Part shown: positions 58,767-64,000 of the stretch, piece by piece
Numbering within the stretch: the first letter of the stretch is position 1
Layout of the letters: the number at the start of each line of letters is the position of its first letter
Source: an uncultured Ruminococcus sp.
GTDB lineage: Bacteria; Bacillota; Clostridia; Oscillospirales; Ruminococcaceae
Assembly: GCA_947627275.1 (NCBI GenBank)
Contig: CANQVK010000005.1
Span: 1-64,000, forward strand
Reading direction: 5' to 3'
Length of the DNA stretch: 64,000 nucleotides
Notes under the pieces: generated by a model
Told to the model about the DNA's origin: nothing
Seen by the model: the letters and a program-made list of their open reading frames with translations, nothing else
The model's database searches: none
Translations under genes and position numbers: made by a program

Positions 58767-59165
58767 TTATTTATTTTTCAGCTTTTCGTTGGTTTTGGCG
58801 GTGAATTTCTCACTGTACACAAGAAAACGCTTGTGAGTACCGCTGCCTATTTCGCCGCATTCGTCAAACGCTTTCACATCGAAAGTAAATTCTCTGCCGT
58901 TTACCGCTGTGAGAACTGCCTCGGCTCTGACCTTCATAGTTTCGGGAGTAGCCGAATTGTGCTTAATGCAAAGCTCTGTTCCGACGGTAGTTTCATTTTC
59001 TTCAAGAAAAGGGGAGAGACAATCGCATGCGGCGGATTCCATAAGGGCGGTCATTGCCGGAGTAGCGAAAACTCTGAGACTTCCGCTTCCGACGGAAACG
59101 GCGAGCTTATCCTCGGTAACTGTAGTTTCTGCCGAGCCTTTGGCGTTTACGGCTGCATTTCTCAT
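58767..59165 (-). CDS. Thioesterase family protein (fluoroacetyl-CoA thioesterase-like hotdog fold)
   Basis: RVFATPAMTALMESAACDCLSPFLEENETTVGTELCIKHNSATPETMKVRAEA. Confidence 0.85.
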   Translation of the reverse strand: MRNAAVNAKGSAETTVTEDKLAVSVGSGSLRVFATPAMTALMESAACDCLSPFLEENETTVGTELCIKHNSATPETMKVRAEAVLTAVNGREFTFDVKAFDECGEIGSGTHKRFLVYSEKFTAKTNEKLKNK

Positions 59166-61028
59166 TTAATCTTCTCCTTTGCTTGCTTCGAGGATCTCGT
59201 CGGGTATGGGACAGGGCGACATGACATCGCCGATAACACGGTCGTATGTCAGCACGTCGAGCATTTCGTTATCGGGAGTTCCGTCGTTGTAGTCGGTTGA
59301 GTAGATCGGCAGCTCTTTCATGTATTCGTCCATGCTCTCGATAAAGGAATCATGGGGAGCGTCAATAATATCGGCTATGATGTAGGGAACATAGAAGAAA
59401 GAGAACTTTTCTTCGGGAACAGCGGAGAAATCCGCATCATAGTTGCTCCAGAAGAAGTACTTCTGTTCATAGAGCGTACTGCAATTTTCGCCTGTGATAT
59501 TGAGCTGATTGTAAACGCTTGTTTCGCCTCTCAGGGACGGGAAGTGGTCGCCTACGAAAAATACAAGAGTAGGCTCGTCAAGCTTTTTGAGTTCTCCCAG
59601 AAATGCCTCCAGACCTTCGTTTGTATGCTTGAGCCATGTGAGGTAGTTTCCGATCTCGTCATCGGGGTCTTCGCCGAGGTTGTACGGCTGGTGGTTCTGC
59701 ATTGTAGTTGTGTGGATGTAAATGGGGTCGTCCGTAGTCTTGACAAGGTCTAAAAGCTGGTTAAAGACCGTATTATCGTCAACGTATGTACCGAAGTGTT
59801 CAACAGGTACGGTAAAATCCGTAACGCCCTCGATGTCATCGTGGAAAATCATTGTATCAAAACCGAAATCGCCGTAAATACGTGTTCTGCTGTAGAATGA
59901 GCCTTGGAAAGGATGTACGTAAGCCGTTTTGTAGCCCCAACTCTTGTAATACTGAGCGAATGCAGGCTGTTCACGGTCTGCAAGTTCACGCTGAGGCATA
60001 TTGGGCGTATTCAATCCTCGAACGGGAAGTCCGAAAAGCAGTTCAAATTCGGAACGAACGGTATAGCTTGCATATGTTGGGGTGATAGCAATGCCGCTTT
60101 TGCCCTCTGCGCAAGCTTTATCGAAGCCCTCGTAGTAGGAATCGTCTATGCCGAGTTCGTCAAATACTCGGAAATCGGCGTAGGATTCGCTCATAACAAC
60201 AATAACATTGGGTTTGACTCCGCCGTTGAAGTCCTCTGTTTCGTCAATATCCGTGTCAATGATCTTTGAAACATATTCCTCGTTGTAGTTTTCGGGTTCT
60301 ACAAGGCGGTTTTCAAAGCTTTCGGAAGCGGTCTCCACAATAAACGCAAGGAAACTGTTGTTGTCGAATTTTTCGTTGAGCAGAAAAGCGTTGCTTGCCG
60401 CGGTCGTGTCGAGCTTGAAGAAGTTGTATATCGGCGTGTAGAATCCGGGGAAAACGATCATGCACATGCTTATGCAGGCGCATGCCGCAGCAGCGATAGC
60501 TCGTTTGAAAGGCTTATGGCGCGGAAGCTTGGGGTTAAAGTGGAAAACCACCGCTATAAACGCAAGCACAATGAGACAATAGATTATCAGTCTCGGCGTT
60601 ATTTTTATGTATGCAAAGGATTTAAGGCTCTTGATGCTTTTGAAAAGCTTCATATCGGAAAGAATGAGATGGTTTCCGTTAGTACCGTACTTGAACAGCT
60701 CGGTTATGCTGAGAGCCATATATATTGCGCTCTGCGCCAGTACCGCAAGCCAGCCCTTTCTGAAAGCGGCAAGGAGCAGTATAAAAACTATTCCGGAAGC
60801 TATAAAGTTGAACAGCAGTACCGACGGTCTTTCGACCGCAAAACTCATGAATGCGCTTACATGCTTGAACTGATTTATCTCAGCCATGCAGGCAATGAAC
60901 ATCGGGAATACTATCATCAGGATAATGTTGAGGACTTTGAAGCGTTCGCTGTTTTTGTCCCGCTTTTCGTTGTATTTTTTTACATGGTCAAGGAAGGAAT
61001 TAAATTTTGTTTTAATTTTATCTGTCAT
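59166..61028 (-). CDS. LTA synthase family sulfatase-fold membrane protein
   Basis: N-terminal TMs; NVIVVMSESYADF, YKTAYVHPFQGSFYSR, LVFFVGDHFPSL. Confidence 0.9.
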   Translation of the reverse strand: MTDKIKTKFNSFLDHVKKYNEKRDKNSERFKVLNIILMIVFPMFIACMAEINQFKHVSAFMSFAVERPSVLLFNFIASGIVFILLLAAFRKGWLAVLAQSAIYMALSITELFKYGTNGNHLILSDMKLFKSIKSLKSFAYIKITPRLIIYCLIVLAFIAVVFHFNPKLPRHKPFKRAIAAAACACISMCMIVFPGFYTPIYNFFKLDTTAASNAFLLNEKFDNNSFLAFIVETASESFENRLVEPENYNEEYVSKIIDTDIDETEDFNGGVKPNVIVVMSESYADFRVFDELGIDDSYYEGFDKACAEGKSGIAITPTYASYTVRSEFELLFGLPVRGLNTPNMPQRELADREQPAFAQYYKSWGYKTAYVHPFQGSFYSRTRIYGDFGFDTMIFHDDIEGVTDFTVPVEHFGTYVDDNTVFNQLLDLVKTTDDPIYIHTTTMQNHQPYNLGEDPDDEIGNYLTWLKHTNEGLEAFLGELKKLDEPTLVFFVGDHFPSLRGETSVYNQLNITGENCSTLYEQKYFFWSNYDADFSAVPEEKFSFFYVPYIIADIIDAPHDSFIESMDEYMKELPIYSTDYNDGTPDNEMLDVLTYDRVIGDVMSPCPIPDEILEASKGED

Positions 61029-61413
61029 TTTGTTTCAGCCTCCGATTAAAGAAATTTCCTTCGGATTATGTCTCCGCAACATTTAATATAGCACATTTTC
61101 GGATAAGTTTCAAGAGGAAATCACTATTTTCATAATTCTGTCATTATTTTCGTTATTTTGGTAATAGTGTACTGAAATATACAATGCAATTTGTATATTG
61201 TGACCATTAAATTTTTTTCCAAAATATGCTATACTTCCCTTTATTGTCCGCTTTGCAATAGAGTGAAGTATATAAGCAGCGCGTCGCTGCACCCGATTCA
61301 CGTTACCCTCGCAAGCTCGTTAATTTTGCGAAGCTCAAATTTTTCCGCGCCTGTTGCAATTTTAATAATTATATGCTATAATTATTTTATAATTTAAATA
61401 AGGGGAGATAATT

Positions 61414-62118
61414 ACGAAAAAAGCGGTCGTTACGGGAGGTTCAGGAGGTATAGGAGAAGCGATATGCCGCCGCCTTGCCGAAGATGGATATTATGTTTAT
61501 ACAGGTTTTTCGGCGTCCAAGGAAAAAGCCGAAAAGATCGCCGCAGAAACAGGCGGAGAGGCGGTAAAGCTTGACGTTTCTTCTTTGGAGGACGTTATGT
61601 CCGTTTCGGAAAGGGTCGGAACAGCCGATCTGCTGGTGAACAATGCAGGCATTTCCGAAATTGATCTGTTTACAGGTATCTCCATAGAAAAAAGCCGCAG
61701 TATCATGGAAATAAATCTTGTCGGCGCGATGAATTGCGCAAGGGCTTTGCTGCCTGCGATGATACGCCGAAAATCGGGGTGCGTTGTAAATATTTCCTCT
61801 ATGTGGGGGCAGGTCGGAGCGTCCTGCGAGGTGGACTATTCCGCTTCAAAGGCAGGTCTTATAGGTTTTACAAAGGCTTTGGCAAAGGAGGTAGCTCCCT
61901 CGGGGATTCGGGTGAACTGCGTTGCTCCGGGCTTTATAATGACCGAAATGAACAGCAGATTTTCCGATGAGGAGCTGGAGCTTATCCGTGAGGAAATACC
62001 TCTCGGAATATTCGGCGAACCTCGCCATGTTGCGGACGCCGTTGCTTTTCTTGCGTCTCGGGGCGCAGAGTATATAACAGGACAGATATTAGCTGTAAAC
62101 GGCGGTATGGTAGTTTGA
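61414..62118 (+). CDS. SDR family oxidoreductase (3-oxoacyl-ACP reductase-like), apparent non-canonical start
   Basis: In-frame upstream TKKAVVTGGSGGIGEAICRRLAEDGYYVYTGFSA then NNAG, YSASKAGLIGFTKALAKE; no ATG/GTG/TTG before 61585; GGGGAG precedes ATT/ACG. Confidence 0.8.
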   Translation, partial: TKKAVVTGGSGGIGEAICRRLAEDGYYVYTGFSASKEKAEKIAAETGGEAVKLDVSSLEDVMSVSERVGTADLLVNNAGISEIDLFTGISIEKSRSIMEINLVGAMNCARALLPAMIRRKSGCVVNISSMWGQVGASCEVDYSASKAGLIGFTKALAKEVAPSGIRVNCVAPGFIMTEMNSRFSDEELELIREEIPLGIFGEPRHVADAVAFLASRGAEYITGQILAVNGGMVV

Positions 62119-62134
62119 TATACTCGCCGCTATT

Positions 62135-62182
62135 GCAAAATATGCTGTCAGATATGTGTGATTTGCTATAGCGTTTAGTATA
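62135..62182. repeat. Partial copy of MITE family I
   Basis: GCAAAATATGCTGTCAGATATGTGTGATTTGCTATAGCGTTTAGTATA, matching the 3' third of 47671-47830. Confidence 0.8.
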
Positions 62183-62263
62183 TAAAGTAATACTGACATA
62201 AGATCCGATTCAGGCATCTGTTATAGCAAACGACAAAATATTTTGACGTTCACTATAATTTAC

Positions 62264-62285
62264 CAACGCCCTCGATAGGGGCGTT
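62264..62285. terminator. Terminator-like hairpin
   Basis: CAACGCCCTCGATAGGGGCGTTGTTTTAT. Confidence 0.65.
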
Positions 62286-62397
62286 GTTTTATATGTTAAA
62301 AAATAAAATTTATATAAAGTTGTCCCTTTTTGTCGCAATTGGCGAATGTACTATATGAAGCATGTTTCGATTGAAATTCAGACAGGAGGTGAAAAAT

Positions 62398-62964
62398 ATG
62401 ACGGATTCGGAATGGGAGCAGTTATTATGCAGTTCTCCATCAAAAGCTTACGAAACGCTTATTGATCAGTACGGAAATCTTATATATGCCATAGTTCTCA
62501 ATAAAATCGGAAACTGCGGGTCAAGAGAAGACGTTGAGGATTGTGTGAGCGATATAATGGTTGAGGTTTTCAAGAATGCCGAAAGGTATTCGGCAGGATG
62601 CGGAAGTTTAAAGTCGTATATAAGCACAATTGCAAAGTGCAGAGCCATTGACGCTTTCAGACAGATTTCAGCAAGGAATAATATGTGTTCGGATATGGAA
62701 GATGACGGCATATTTGTTCCTCCCGCCTTGGACAATACCGAAGAAGAAACCGAAAAACGCATGTTCAGTCAGAAACTCTGGAATATAGTTAAATCTCTTG
62801 GAGAACCCGACTGTTCAATAATAGTGTATCAGTACTTTTACAAGCACAAGGTACACGAAATCGCAAAAATTCTTGAAATGACATCAGACTCTGTAAAGAA
62901 GAGAAGCCTGCGTGCTAGAAAGAAAATAGGTACGCTCCTTAGAAAGGACGGTTATCATGAATAA
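62398..62964 (+). CDS. RNA polymerase sigma factor, ECF/sigma-70 family
   Basis: DVEDCVSDIMVEVFKNAERYSAGCGSLKSYISTIAKCRAIDAFRQ; region 4 YKHKVHEIAKILEMTSDSVKKRSLRARKKIGTLL. Confidence 0.9.
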   Translation: MTDSEWEQLLCSSPSKAYETLIDQYGNLIYAIVLNKIGNCGSREDVEDCVSDIMVEVFKNAERYSAGCGSLKSYISTIAKCRAIDAFRQISARNNMCSDMEDDGIFVPPALDNTEEETEKRMFSQKLWNIVKSLGEPDCSIIVYQYFYKHKVHEIAKILEMTSDSVKKRSLRARKKIGTLLRKDGYHE

Positions 62965-64000
62965 AAATGACAAGGATCTTATGAATCAGCTTAGTAACCT
63001 TAACGACCTTTCTGTTGAGGAAATAGCTGAAAAATATCCTGCGATCAACAAAAAAATCAAAAAACGTATTTTTAAGAAGTGCTTGAAAAAAAACGGTTTT
63101 TCTGCTGAGATAGAGAGCGACGGCAATGAAGCGGTTACTGTTTCTGGAATCGAACGCTATAAACGCAGGCATTTATACAGATTTGCCGCTTCTGCCGCTG
63201 CTTTTGTTGTAGCTGTCGGAGGAATAACAAGCGTGTTTATGCTTAACAGGAATCCCTACGGAAACAATAGTTCGGAAACAGAAAAGACGTCTGCACTGAT
63301 AATTTCCAGCTCGTGGACTGACAGCGACTCGAGTAAAACTACGGCTACAGCATCAAAAGGCGACAATATCGGTTCGTGGGAGACAACTAAGCCGGCATCG
63401 GACGCAAATAATGATCCAGTTTCTTTAAGTGGAACATATTGGTATGAATATGAACTCGACGGTCCTGCTGAAAAATCTATCGAGTTCGGTTATGACGGTT
63501 TCAGCGGACACTATGTAATACCCGCGAAAGATATAACGACAACAGAGAGTACAAAAATACCTTTCACATATGAAAAAAATGGATATGACATAACCTTCTC
63601 TATGGGTTCTGACGCAGCAACGGCAAAATTGAGTTACAGTGACAACGACCCGAGAGGGCAAATTATGATGACTCTGGTATGGGCGAATGGAGATACAGAG
63701 TATTTTTACAATGATGCCCCGATTACTTCACCAGGCAATGACAATAAGAACGAGACATCGCAGACAACGACAGAAGCCACAGAAGAAACGACTGTTAATA
63801 ATACTGTTTCCTTTGATTCTGTTTCTTTGAACGAAACCTTTTGGCATGAGTATGAAAGCGACGTTTCTGCTGAACATTATATTGAGTTTGGTAATGACGG
63901 TTTCAGCGGACACTATATTACACCCCCATATGATTATACAACACAAGATGCTTTGAAAATATATTTCACATATACACAAAATGGAGATGAAATATTTATC
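62957..64000 (+). CDS. Putative anti-sigma/surface protein with one TM and tandem extracytoplasmic modules; runs off the window
   Basis: Open frame from ATG 62957 (MNKNDKDLMNQLSNLNDLSVEEIAEKYPAINKKIKKR...) to the last base; absent from the ORF track because it has no stop in the window. Confidence 0.75.
   Translation, partial: MNKNDKDLMNQLSNLNDLSVEEIAEKYPAINKKIKKRIFKKCLKKNGFSAEIESDGNEAVTVSGIERYKRRHLYRFAASAAAFVVAVGGITSVFMLNRNPYGNNSSETEKTSALIISSSWTDSDSSKTTATASKGDNIGSWETTKPASDANNDPVSLSGTYWYEYELDGPAEKSIEFGYDGFSGHYVIPAKDITTTESTKIPFTYEKNGYDITFSMGSDAATAKLSYSDNDPRGQIMMTLVWANGDTEYFYNDAPITSPGNDNKNETSQTTTEATEETTVNNTVSFDSVSLNETFWHEYESDVSAEHYIEFGNDGFSGHYITPPYDYTTQDALKIYFTYTQNGDEIFI

Noticed and set aside
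1-64000. CRISPR array, prophage, rRNA operon or integrated conjugative element
   Set aside because: No regularly spaced direct repeats, Cas, phage structural, integrase/relaxase or rRNA sequences were seen; repeats present are dispersed inverted-repeat elements.

Overview
A 64 kb chromosomal window from a Gram-positive anaerobe, most likely a Ruminococcus-like Oscillospiraceae (Clostridia). This rests on gene content: dockerin-bearing GH26 mannanases, a clostridial-type single-chain PurL, SigG, GGGtGRT/NifU-like genes, a T-box and a class C sortase pilus locus. Most of it is ordinary core genome: nth, cobB, purL, mtaB, rpsF-ssb-rpsR, aroC/aroF, a complete T-box-controlled trpEGD(CF)BA operon, cca, pflA, sigG, htrA, and two tRNAs. 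Accessory or less ordinary content: two tandem CBM35-like/GH26/dockerin mannanase genes; two ECF sigma/putative anti-sigma pairs; a sortase-assembled pilus locus (about 39.4-45.5 kb) preceded by an unexplained transcribed leader; a dockerin-tagged M6-like metalloprotease; an HPr-like protein without an obvious active-site His; and an SDR gene whose Rossmann start lies behind a non-canonical start codon. The clearest structure the genes do not explain is a dense set of small non-coding inverted-repeat elements. There are at least five families. Two copies have exact 9-bp flanking direct repeats, one is nested at TTAA inside another element, one sits in the loop of a terminator hairpin, and several abut stop codons. 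One family is composite: it has conserved sequence modules around a long hairpin whose stem sequence differs between copies while pairing is kept. All product calls were made by reading the sequence; no database or folding search was run.
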